Assembly (NCBI RefSeq): GCF_000737325.1
Contig: NZ_CP011125.1
Span: forward strand, 9,982,001-10,046,000
From: Sandaracinus amylolyticus
GTDB lineage: Bacteria > Myxococcota_A > Polyangia > Polyangiales > Sandaracinaceae
Length of the DNA: 64,000 nucleotides
Direction of reading: 5' to 3'
Positions 42,335 through 49,354 of the stretch are shown here, piece by piece. The notes beneath the pieces were generated by a model. That model did no database searches and was not told where the DNA came from. It worked only from the letters and a program-made list of their open reading frames with translations. A program made the position numbers and the translations under genes. The stretch's first letter is position 1. The number at the start of each line of letters is the position of its first letter.

Positions 42335-43789
42335 ATGCACCAACGCACACGGATCGGCGCGCTCCTCGCGCTCGGGATCGCGAGCCTCGTCTCGTCGCGC
42401 GTGCACGCGCAGGATCTCGCGACCGCGCTCGCCGCGCGCTACCCGACGCGCGAGCTCGTGCCGCAGTCGTGCGCGATGCGCGAGGGCGAGACGATCGCGC
42501 TCGCGGCCGGGCGCATCTGCTTGCGTGATCGCGCGACCGGTCTGGTGCGCGCGGTGCGGCGCATCGCGCTCTCGGGCGACTGGTACGACACGTCCGCGGT
42601 CGCGCGCGACGGCGAGGTGCTCTTCGCGGTGACCGATCAGGGCGGCGCCGCGACGCGCTTCGCGGGGCGCGTGTGGCGCTGGGACCTGACGCGCGACGCG
42701 TACCTCGGGCTCGCGCAGACCGACACCGCGCGCGTCGTCGACACCGCGTTCGGCGTGCTCTATCGGACCCAGGCGGGATGGCGCCGCGTGGACGACGCGA
42801 GCGCGACGCGCGTGGACGCGCCCGAGGACCTGCTCGACTACGGCGTCGCGACGTTCACCCACGAGGGCACGACCTACGTCGTGATGGGCCTGCAGCGCGT
42901 CGAGGTGGACACCCTCGCGCTCGCGGGACGCAGCGTGCAGCTGCGCGATCACGCGTCGCTCCCTGGCACGCTGCTCTACGCGGATCGCGGCGTCGTCGTG
43001 AGCGCCGTGCAGGCGCGCGGCGGCGTGATCCAGGTGCACGTGCTGCGGCTGCCCGCGACCGAGCCGACGATCGTCGCGTACCCGCAGGGCATGCGGCGTC
43101 CCGCGCGCGCGAGCCTCGAGGGGGCAGGGACGCTGCTGCTGAGCGGACCGCGCGGTGAGCGCGCGAGCCTGGACCTCGCGCAGGGAACGATCACGCGCGT
43201 CGACGCGAGCGCGCCCGCGACCCCGCCCGAGCTGCTGCGCGCGAGCTCGCTCTACACCGCGACGCCGACCGAGCGCGGCGTGTACCTGAGCGCGTCGAGC
43301 GGCGGCTATCTGCTCGATGCGAGCGGCGTGACCACGCCTCGAAGCGCACCGCGCGCGGCGCGCTCGCGCTGTCGCTGCGTCGAGGCCGACCTGGTGTGCC
43401 CCGGCGCAGAGAGCGCGCCGATCGCGGGCGCGTGCGCCGAGGTCGCGGAGCTCGATCGCATCCGTGCCGACTACGCCGACAGCGCCGATCGATCGACCCA
43501 GACGACCGGTGACGGCGCGTTCCGCATCGATCGCCTCGAGGCGGATCTGGTGAGGATCACGAGGCTGCGCGATGGCGCGCGGCTCTGGGCGCGCATCGTC
43601 GACGGCGCGCTCTTCGCGCAGCTCGACGACGGCTCGTACTTCTTGTCGAACCGCGATCTCGCGGCGCGCTTCGCGCTGCGCGAGGGACCGCTCACGACCG
43701 GCGCAGTGACGCCGCTCGGGCCGCGCGCGACGCAGCTCTTCCGCGAGACGTTGATCGCGGAGTTCTTCGCCCCTGCAGCCTCACAGTGA
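42335..43789 (+). CDS. Hypothetical secreted protein, possible beta-propeller
   Basis: A 484-residue protein with a clear signal peptide (basic Met-His-Gln-Arg-Thr-Arg, hydrophobic core, Val-His-Ala cleavage about residue 25). The mature part has repeated strand-turn patterns ([33 protein letters not shown]; Gly-Thr-Leu-Leu-Tyr-Ala-Asp-Arg-Gly) suggesting a WD-like or lactonase-like propeller, a Cys-Arg-Cys region around residue 348, and a C-terminal domain with Gly-Asp-Gly-Ala-Phe-Arg. No family recognised. It is divergent from the SDR (about 115 bp between starts) and overlaps the 3' end of ung by 9 bp. Confidence 0.72.
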   Translation: MHQRTRIGALLALGIASLVSSRVHAQDLATALAARYPTRELVPQSCAMREGETIALAAGRICLRDRATGLVRAVRRIALSGDWYDTSAVARDGEVLFAVTDQGGAATRFAGRVWRWDLTRDAYLGLAQTDTARVVDTAFGVLYRTQAGWRRVDDASATRVDAPEDLLDYGVATFTHEGTTYVVMGLQRVEVDTLALAGRSVQLRDHASLPGTLLYADRGVVVSAVQARGGVIQVHVLRLPATEPTIVAYPQGMRRPARASLEGAGTLLLSGPRGERASLDLAQGTITRVDASAPATPPELLRASSLYTATPTERGVYLSASSGGYLLDASGVTTPRSAPRAARSRCRCVEADLVCPGAESAPIAGACAEVAELDRIRADYADSADRSTQTTGDGAFRIDRLEADLVRITRLRDGARLWARIVDGALFAQLDDGSYFLSNRDLAARFALREGPLTTGAVTPLGPRATQLFRETLIAEFFAPAASQ

Positions 43790-44440
43790 CCAATCGAACG
43801 GCGCTTCGCCGAGGTCGCGCAGCGCCGCGTCGATCTTCGAGAACGGCTTCGATCCCTTGAAGTGCTTGATCGACAGCGGCGAAGGGTGCGCGCCCGACAC
43901 CACCCGATGCCGCGTCGCGTCGATCCGCTTCTCCTTCTTCTTCGCCGCGGTGCCCCACAGCACGAACACCATCGGTCGCTCGCGCGCCGAGAGCGCCGAG
44001 AGGATCGCGTCGGTGAACGTCTCCCAGCCGCGCTTCTGATGCGAGTTGGGCTCGCGCGCGCGCACCGTGAGCACGGTGTTGAGCAAGAGCATCCCGCGCT
44101 CCGCCCACTTGGTGAGCGAGCCCGTCGTCGCGATCGGCACGCCGAGATCGCTCTCGAGCTCGCGGTACATGTTGGCGAGCGACGCGGGCGGCTTCACGCC
44201 CTCGCGCACCGAGAAACACAGACCGTGCGCGTGCCCCGGCGTCGGATACGGGTCTTGTCCGAGCAGCACGACGCGCACGTCGTCGAACGCGGTGTGCTCG
44301 AGCGCAGCGAAAACCTCGTCGTCGGCGGGGAACACCTCGTGGAGCGCGCGCTCGGCCGCGACGAATTCCGAGAGCTCGCGCCAGTACGGCTTCTCGAGCT
44401 CACCGCGCAGGATGGGCATCCAGCCGTCGGGGATCTTCAC
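43781..44440 (-). CDS. ung: Uracil-DNA glycosylase, family 1
   Basis: A 219-residue enzyme that removes uracil from DNA in base-excision repair. Motif A Gly-Gln-Asp-Pro-Tyr-Pro (61-66; Asp63 activates water), Cys-Phe-Ser-Val (uracil pocket Phe), Leu-Leu-Asn-Thr-Val-Leu-Thr-Val-Arg (119-127; Asn121 contacts uracil) and motif B His185-Pro-Ser-Pro-Leu-Ser all match Ung. Length and start (ATG) are normal. The stop overlaps the previous secreted-protein gene by 9 bp on the opposite strand. It is divergent from the DinB-family gene. Confidence 0.97.
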   Translation of the reverse strand: MKIPDGWMPILRGELEKPYWRELSEFVAAERALHEVFPADDEVFAALEHTAFDDVRVVLLGQDPYPTPGHAHGLCFSVREGVKPPASLANMYRELESDLGVPIATTGSLTKWAERGMLLLNTVLTVRAREPNSHQKRGWETFTDAILSALSARERPMVFVLWGTAAKKKEKRIDATRHRVVSGAHPSPLSIKHFKGSKPFSKIDAALRDLGEAPFDWSL

Positions 44441-44535
44441 GCGACGAGCCTGGCTCGCGTGCTCTCCTCGAGCACGTTTCCGTCGGTCGTCGCGGCCGAG
44501 CCCGGCGTGAACCGAGGTACGCTGCGCGCGAACAC

Positions 44536-45048
44536 ATGACGCCCGACCTCGCCCGCGTGATGGCTCGCTACAACCGCTGGATGAACGACAAGCTCTACGC
44601 CGTCGCGGAGACGCTCACGGACGAGGAGCGCAAGGCCGATCGCGGCGCGTTCTTCCGGTCCGTGCACGGAACGCTCAACCATCTCCTCCTCGCCGATCGC
44701 GTGTGGATGGGGCGCTTCACCGGCGCGCAGCTGCAGGCGGGCGAGATGGGACCCGGGGGGATCCGATCGCTCGATCAGGAGCTCTATGCGAGCTTCGACG
44801 AGCTCCGTCGCGAGCGGGCGAAGACCGATGACGAGATCGTCGCCTTCATCGCCACGCTGACCGACGAGACGCTCGCCGGACCGCTGCGGTACTCGCGCCG
44901 CGGCGCCGCGAACGAGCTTCCGCTCTGGCACGCGGTCGCCCACATGTTCAATCACCAGACGCATCACCGCGGTCAGGTGACGACCCTGCTCATGCAGGCG
45001 GGTCACGATCCGGGCGTGACGGATCTCGTGGCGATGCTCCGGGCGTGA
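44536..45048 (+). CDS. DinB family protein
   Basis: A 170-residue four-helix-bundle protein of the DinB/YfiT superfamily, metal-dependent enzymes that include mycothiol- and bacillithiol-dependent transferases and uncharacterised damage-inducible members. The three histidine ligands are visible as Leu-Asn-His49, His140 and His144 (Phe-Asn-His-Gln-Thr-His-His-Arg-Gly). The Arg-Gly-Gln after the last His and Trp residues in helix 1 are typical. Substrate unknown. It is divergent from ung with ~95 bp between and is followed by the deoxyhypusine-synthase-like gene 81 bp downstream. Confidence 0.88.
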   Translation: MTPDLARVMARYNRWMNDKLYAVAETLTDEERKADRGAFFRSVHGTLNHLLLADRVWMGRFTGAQLQAGEMGPGGIRSLDQELYASFDELRRERAKTDDEIVAFIATLTDETLAGPLRYSRRGAANELPLWHAVAHMFNHQTHHRGQVTTLLMQAGHDPGVTDLVAMLRA

Positions 45049-45129
45049 TCCGCCCGCACGCCGAAGCGCTCGCGTCTGCGTCGTGGAGCGCTATCTTCGG
45101 CCCCCCTGTTTTTTCGAGGAGACCAGACG

Positions 45130-46137
45130 ATGAGCACCGTGCGCGCGTTCATGGACCGCCACTTCCTGCACTTCAACAGCCGCGAGGTCGTGGACGCCGC
45201 GAAGGCGTACGAGGCGCACATCCAGAGCGGCGGCAAGATGATGGTCACCCTCGCGGGCGCGATGAGCACCGCGCGCATCGGGCGCATCCTCGGTCGCCTC
45301 ATCCGCAAGGGCTACGTGCACGCGATCTCGTGCACGGGCGCGAACCTCGAGGAGGACGTGTTCAACCTCCTCGCCGCGAACGACTACAAGATCATCCAGG
45401 ACTGGCGAGCGCTGCGCGCCGAGGACGAGAAGGCGCTCTACGACCAGGGCTACAACCGCGTCACCGACACCTGCATCCCCGAGACGATCATGCGCCACCT
45501 CGAGGAGCGCCTGATCGACGTGTGGAGCAAGGCCGCGAAGAGCGGTGAGCGCAAGTTCGAGAGCGAGTTCCTCTTCGACGTGCTCAGCGATGCCTCGCTC
45601 GAGCAGCACTACCAGATCCCGAAGGACGACTCGTGGATGCTCGCCGCGAAGGAGATGGGCATCCCCGTCTACTCGCCCGGCTGGGAGGACTCGACGACCG
45701 GCAACATGTTCGCGGCGGCGTGCTGGCGCGGCGACGTGTCGACCCACACCGTCGTGAAGACCGGCACCGAGCAGATGGAGCACCTGATGCGCTGGTACCT
45801 CGACGCGTCGGGGTACAACGCGATGAAGAAGAACGGCGCGTCGAAGCTCGAGAAGCCGAGCGTCGGTTTCTTCCAGATCGGCGGCGGCATCGCGGGCGAC
45901 TTCGCGATCTGCGCGGTGCCCGCGATGATCCAGGATCTCGAGATGGAAGACTGCCCGTTCTGGGGCTACTTCGCGCAGATCAGCGACGCGGTCACGAGCT
46001 ACGGCGGCTACAGCGGCGCGGTGCCCAACGAGAAGATCACGTGGGGCAAGCTCGAGGTCGACACGCCGAAGTTCATGATCCAGAGCGACGCGACCATCGT
46101 CGCGCCGCTGATCTTCGCGTACCTGCTCGGCGAGTGA
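45130..46137 (+). CDS. Deoxyhypusine synthase-like protein
   Basis: A 335-residue NAD-dependent enzyme of the deoxyhypusine synthase fold. Seen are the early Thr-Leu-Ala-Gly-Ala-Met-Ser segment, Ser-Cys-Thr-Gly-Ala-Asn, Pro-Val-Tyr-Ser-Pro-Gly-Trp-Glu-Asp-Ser and the late Gly-Gly-Gly-Ile-Ala-Gly-Asp-Phe nucleotide region; the catalytic-lysine area is near Gly-Lys-Leu-Glu-Val-Asp (Lys in the position of the DHS active Lys). Bacteria do not make hypusine on EF-P by this route, and bacterial homologues have been linked to homospermidine or carboxy-spermidine metabolism, so the real product is open. ATG with GAGGAG upstream. Confidence 0.85.
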   Translation: MSTVRAFMDRHFLHFNSREVVDAAKAYEAHIQSGGKMMVTLAGAMSTARIGRILGRLIRKGYVHAISCTGANLEEDVFNLLAANDYKIIQDWRALRAEDEKALYDQGYNRVTDTCIPETIMRHLEERLIDVWSKAAKSGERKFESEFLFDVLSDASLEQHYQIPKDDSWMLAAKEMGIPVYSPGWEDSTTGNMFAAACWRGDVSTHTVVKTGTEQMEHLMRWYLDASGYNAMKKNGASKLEKPSVGFFQIGGGIAGDFAICAVPAMIQDLEMEDCPFWGYFAQISDAVTSYGGYSGAVPNEKITWGKLEVDTPKFMIQSDATIVAPLIFAYLLGE

Positions 46138-46144
46138 TCGAGGC

Positions 46145-46175
46145 GCGAGGCGCTACGAATTCCGTAGCGCCTCGC
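46145..46175. terminator. Hairpin between convergent genes, related to the one at 23838
   Basis: The 13-bp arms GCGAGGCGCTACG (46145-46157) and CGTAGCGCCTCGC (46163-46175) have a 5-nt loop AATTC. The core GCTACG-AAT-CCGTAGC is shared with 23838-23873. It ends both the deoxyhypusine-synthase-like gene and the convergent MYXO-CTERM gene. Confidence 0.7.
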
Positions 46176-47099
46176 TCAGACGCGACGACGACGCCGCGCA
46201 GCGAGCCCGATCGCCGCCACTGCGAGCACCGCGCCCACGCCGCCGCTCGCCCCGGCACCGGGCGACGCGATGCTGCACACCGACACCATGGGCGACGGCG
46301 GCGGGTCGCTCGGCGGCGGATCGCAGCGCAGCTCGATCTCGATCTCGTCGGTCGCGAGCACCTCGTCGGAGCCGGGCAACGACGCGCGTCGCTGCACGCT
46401 GTGGAGCCCCTCCTCGAGGTCCGGCGGGTGCTGGCCGCTCGTGGGCGGCTCGCACGCGACGAACACGATCGCGCTGTTCGGGGCGGGCTGCCCGAGGAGC
46501 CCTCCGCCCGTGAACGGCTCACCGTCGACGAGCGTCTCCCACTGCAACAGATCGCGCCACGGCGCCACGCTCGCGTCGAGCACGACGTCGAGCTCGATCG
46601 TGGCGGAGTCGATCGGGCTCGAGCACGGCCCCGAGCTGTCCGGCACCACGATCTCGCGACGCGCCCACCGGCCCGCGTGCAGCGTCCCGAGCGCGACCGG
46701 CGCCGTCGCGGGCGCTCCGACGCGGACCGTCGTCGTCGCCTCGTCCGACATCGGGCCCGTCTCGCACGCGTGCGATTCGGTGAGCGTCCAGACGTCGCCC
46801 TCGAGCGCGCCGTCGAGTCGCACCACGCCGTCCTCGACGGCGAGCTCGATCGTCGTCGACTCACCATCGCGCTCACGCACCGCCACGAGCGTGCGCGACG
46901 CGACCGCGCCGCCGCCCGTGATCGACAGGATCGCCCCGTTCTCGGGCACGACCGGCACTTCGTCGGCGTTCGCCGCGGACGTCGGGTGGAAGCGCACCGG
47001 CGGGCACGCGTGCGCCGAGCACGCCGACGCGCGCGACGCAGGTGACGAGACCGCCGCGACGGAGAGCAATGCGGCGACGACGAGCATCTTCCTGAGCAA
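46176..47099 (-). CDS. Secreted protein with MYXO-CTERM-like tail
   Basis: A protein of about 307 residues with an N-terminal signal peptide (Leu-Val-Val-Ala-Ala-Leu-Leu-Ser-Val-Ala, cleavage near Ala-Ser-Ala before Cys), a beta-rich mature region with paired cysteines, and a C-terminal sorting-like tail: Cys-Ser, Pro/Gly/Ala linker, hydrophobic segment Val-Leu-Ala-Val-Ala-Ala-Ile-Gly-Leu and a run of five Arg. This is the MYXO-CTERM pattern processed by myxosortase, giving outer-membrane or cell-surface anchoring. Start: a TTG at 47099 follows GAGGGGG at good spacing and keeps basic residues in the signal n-region; GTG 47120 and ATG 47087 are alternatives. Confidence 0.72.
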   Translation of the reverse strand: MLRKMLVVAALLSVAAVSSPASRASACSAHACPPVRFHPTSAANADEVPVVPENGAILSITGGGAVASRTLVAVRERDGESTTIELAVEDGVVRLDGALEGDVWTLTESHACETGPMSDEATTTVRVGAPATAPVALGTLHAGRWARREIVVPDSSGPCSSPIDSATIELDVVLDASVAPWRDLLQWETLVDGEPFTGGGLLGQPAPNSAIVFVACEPPTSGQHPPDLEEGLHSVQRRASLPGSDEVLATDEIEIELRCDPPPSDPPPSPMVSVCSIASPGAGASGGVGAVLAVAAIGLAARRRRRV

Positions 47100-47169
47100 A
47101 GCGACCCCCTCTCGAGGCACGTGCGTGTGCCTCGATGTGTCGCGTTCGCTCAGAGCACTTCGCGCGCCA

Positions 47170-48126
47170 TCACGCGCTCTTCGGCTTCGGCTGGAGGCGC
47201 CCGTTCGCCGTCAGCTTCGCGACCCAGCGCATCGGCGGCTCGGGCGCTTCGCGCCGTCCTTCGAGCACGTCGTCGATCAGCGTCGCGCAGCTCTTCGCGA
47301 TCTCCGCGGCGAACACCGCGCCGCTCTCGGGACGCGCGAGGTGCGGCGCGCCGGTGTAGCCGGGGAACGGCGAGAGCGCGTGCCAGCCGAGCGCCATCGC
47401 GATGAGCTCGAGCTCGCCCGCGAGCTCGTCCTTGCCCATCCCGCGCGCGACGCGCGATGCGTGGATCATCGCGCGATCCGGCACGATCGTCGGGCAGGGC
47501 GGCACGTCCTGCCATCCGCGCACCGAGTGCGGCGCGTAGTGGAGCGCCATCGACGTCTCGAAGAAGCCGGCGTGGAAGTCGTGCCGGAGCGTCTCGATCA
47601 TGCGCGTGCGCTCGCGCCCGTCCTTCACGTGATCGAACGCGCGCACGAAGCGCCGCCCGTCGAGCTGACACAGCTCGCGCAGCGCCTGGTTGAACGGGTT
47701 GAGCGCCGCGACGCCGCGCTCGCGCAGCCACGCGAGGCCGGGCTCGATCGCGAGCGAGTGCAGCGGCGCGCCGTGCCACGTCATCGCGATCACGCGGTGC
47801 GCGCCGAGCGAGCGCAGCGCGCGGCACGCCTCCATCACGGTGTCGCGCACGATCGCGAAGGGCACGGTGCGCGTGCCCGGGCCGGGCGTGGGATCGCAGC
47901 CGACCTCGAGATCCGCCGCGACCACGAACGGCTCGTGCTCGCCGCACAGCAGCGCGTGCACCTCGCGCGCGAGGCCGGTCGAGATGAGACGGTCGTTGTG
48001 CAGTGAGAGGTGTGGCCCGTGGTACTCGACCGGGTTCACCGGGAGCCAGACGCGCACGCCGCGCGCGCACAGCGCGCGCGCTTCGCGATGGGAGAGCTCG
48101 AACAGCGGGATCGTCTCGTTCGCCAT
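47170..48126 (-). CDS. Creatininase family protein
   Basis: A 318-residue metal-dependent amidohydrolase of the creatininase/MftE family. Metal-site signatures are Pro-Val-Glu34-Tyr-His-Gly-Pro-His-Leu with Asp45, Met-Thr-Trp-His-Gly-Ala-Pro (His), and Gly-Phe-Phe-Glu-Thr-Ser (Glu), as in creatinine amidohydrolase and mycofactocin MftE. Substrate unknown; no mycofactocin cluster is in the window. The ATG start is divergent from the small zinc-ribbon membrane protein across 113 bp that contain two palindromes. Confidence 0.88.
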   Translation of the reverse strand: MANETIPLFELSHREARALCARGVRVWLPVNPVEYHGPHLSLHNDRLISTGLAREVHALLCGEHEPFVVAADLEVGCDPTPGPGTRTVPFAIVRDTVMEACRALRSLGAHRVIAMTWHGAPLHSLAIEPGLAWLRERGVAALNPFNQALRELCQLDGRRFVRAFDHVKDGRERTRMIETLRHDFHAGFFETSMALHYAPHSVRGWQDVPPCPTIVPDRAMIHASRVARGMGKDELAGELELIAMALGWHALSPFPGYTGAPHLARPESGAVFAAEIAKSCATLIDDVLEGRREAPEPPMRWVAKLTANGRLQPKPKSA

Positions 48127-48188
48127 CGCGCGACCAACCTCTCTCGGGTTGGGCGCAGCGTAGCGCCGACGCGCGGTCGCGCCCTTGA

Positions 48189-48226
48189 CCTATCGATCGA
48201 TAGGCACCAGCCTATCGAGTGATAGG
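48189..48226. promoter_or_regulatory. Pair of 16-bp palindromic operators
   Basis: The perfect palindrome CCTATCGATCGATAGG (48189-48204) and the near-perfect CCTATCGAGTGATAGG (48211-48226) have centres 22 bp apart, about two helical turns, so dimers would bind on one face. A TTGACC just upstream (48185) could be a -35 box. They lie 14 bp before the zinc-ribbon membrane gene and 388 bp before a TetR gene, whose family often uses such short dyads. Confidence 0.7.
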
Positions 48227-48239
48227 GAGGGCAGCGGAC

Positions 48240-48584
48240 ATGCACCCGCACCACCACGGGACCCACTTCTGTCGACACTGCGATCACGCCGTCACTCCGG
48301 TCCGTCCGGGGCGGCCCTGGATGTTTCGCGTCGCGCTCGCGATCACCGCGCTCGGCGGTGTGCTCGCGGTGCTCGGAGCGAGCCTGATCGGTCCGTTCAT
48401 CATGTTCGCGGTGCCGCTGATGGCGCTCTACGGCTTCGCGCTCGGCCCGCTTCACTGGCTCGCGACGATGCCCGCGGTGTGCCCGAGCTGTCGTCGCGAG
48501 ACGCCGTACCGCAGCCGCGAAGAAGCGCGCGCGAGCGTGCCCACGCGCCGTCCGGCGCGCCCGTCGATGCGCGCTGCCGCGTGA
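48240..48584 (+). CDS. Small zinc-ribbon membrane protein
   Basis: A 114-residue protein. An N-terminal His-rich and Cys-x2-Cys segment (Phe-Cys-Arg-His-Cys-Asp-His) and a C-terminal Cys-Pro-Ser-Cys flank two adjacent transmembrane helices (about 36-80), so the two CxxC pairs lie on the same side and could form one zinc ribbon. ATG 48240 is chosen because an upstream GTG would overlap the operator palindromes; GGGAGGGC precedes it. Function unknown; the operator pair suggests tight, ligand-dependent control, possibly by the downstream TetR protein. Confidence 0.68.
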   Translation: MHPHHHGTHFCRHCDHAVTPVRPGRPWMFRVALAITALGGVLAVLGASLIGPFIMFAVPLMALYGFALGPLHWLATMPAVCPSCRRETPYRSREEARASVPTRRPARPSMRAAA

Positions 48585-48613
48585 TCGCGCCGCGCGCGTG
48601 ATAGAACGCGCGC

Positions 48614-49354
48614 ATGCCGCGGACCGCGGACGAGCACACGTGGGGCGGCCAGGAGCTGGGCGAGCGACACCGCGAGGTGCTGCGCGCGGCGCTGCATCTC
48701 TTCGCCGAGCGCGGCTATGCGGGCGCGAGCCTGCGCGAGCTCGCGCGGCGGCTCGGGATGCAGCAGCCGAGCCTCTACCACTACTTCCGCAGCAAGGAAG
48801 AGCTGGTCGATCAGATCCTCACGACGTTCGGGTTCGGCGGCGTGCAGAGCGTGCCGGAGGGCACGTCGATCCCCGATCGCGTCGAAGATCTGCCGCGCGC
48901 GCTCGGCGACATCGTGCAGGCGATGTACGAGCGGACCGACTGGCCGATCTTCGTGCGCTTCCTGTTCAACCTCTCGCTCGAGCAGCCGCTCTACGCGGAG
49001 CGGCTGCGCGTGATGTTCGTCGAGACGGTCGGCGGGCTCTTCACGACGATGCTCTCGCACTACGTCGAGTCGGGGCAGGTCGATCAGGAGGAGATCGAGC
49101 TGCTCTCGCGCATGGTCGTGAACGCGATCGGGCTGCTCTACATCGAGCAGTACGTCGTGTTCCCGAAGGGCGCGGGGCGCGGGCACGAGATGCGCCCGTA
49201 CATCGACTTCGTGGTGCGGGTCGCCGAGCTCGCGCTCGCATCGCGTGGGCCCGACGGGCGCATCTTCCCGCCGACGAGCGAGAAGCCGGTCGCTACTCCG
49301 CCTGCGCGCGGAGGTCGAAGAACTCGCGGGCGTGGCCGCCCGGCGGAACGGTGA
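48614..49354 (+). CDS. TetR/AcrR family transcriptional regulator
   Basis: A 246-residue regulator. The N-terminal HTH reads Arg-Ala-Ala-Leu-His-Leu-Phe-Ala-Glu-Arg-Gly-Tyr (25-36) through Leu-Tyr-His-Tyr-Phe-Arg-Ser-Lys-Glu-Glu-Leu, classical for TetR; the C-terminal ligand domain is helical. The last ~25 residues are Arg/Gly/Pro-rich. It starts 29 bp after the zinc-ribbon membrane gene, so the two are probably one transcript and the palindrome pair upstream is a plausible autoregulatory site. The last 62 bp overlap the 3' end of the convergent kinase gene. Confidence 0.9.
   Translation: MPRTADEHTWGGQELGERHREVLRAALHLFAERGYAGASLRELARRLGMQQPSLYHYFRSKEELVDQILTTFGFGGVQSVPEGTSIPDRVEDLPRALGDIVQAMYERTDWPIFVRFLFNLSLEQPLYAERLRVMFVETVGGLFTTMLSHYVESGQVDQEEIELLSRMVVNAIGLLYIEQYVVFPKGAGRGHEMRPYIDFVVRVAELALASRGPDGRIFPPTSEKPVATPPARGGRRTRGRGRPAER

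Noticed and set aside
40460-43039. An 859-codon minus-strand frame suggesting a fusion of the SDR region to the QueA-family protein
   Set aside because: The N-terminal part is a shadow of the genes at 41515-43789; the real start is the GTG at 41518.
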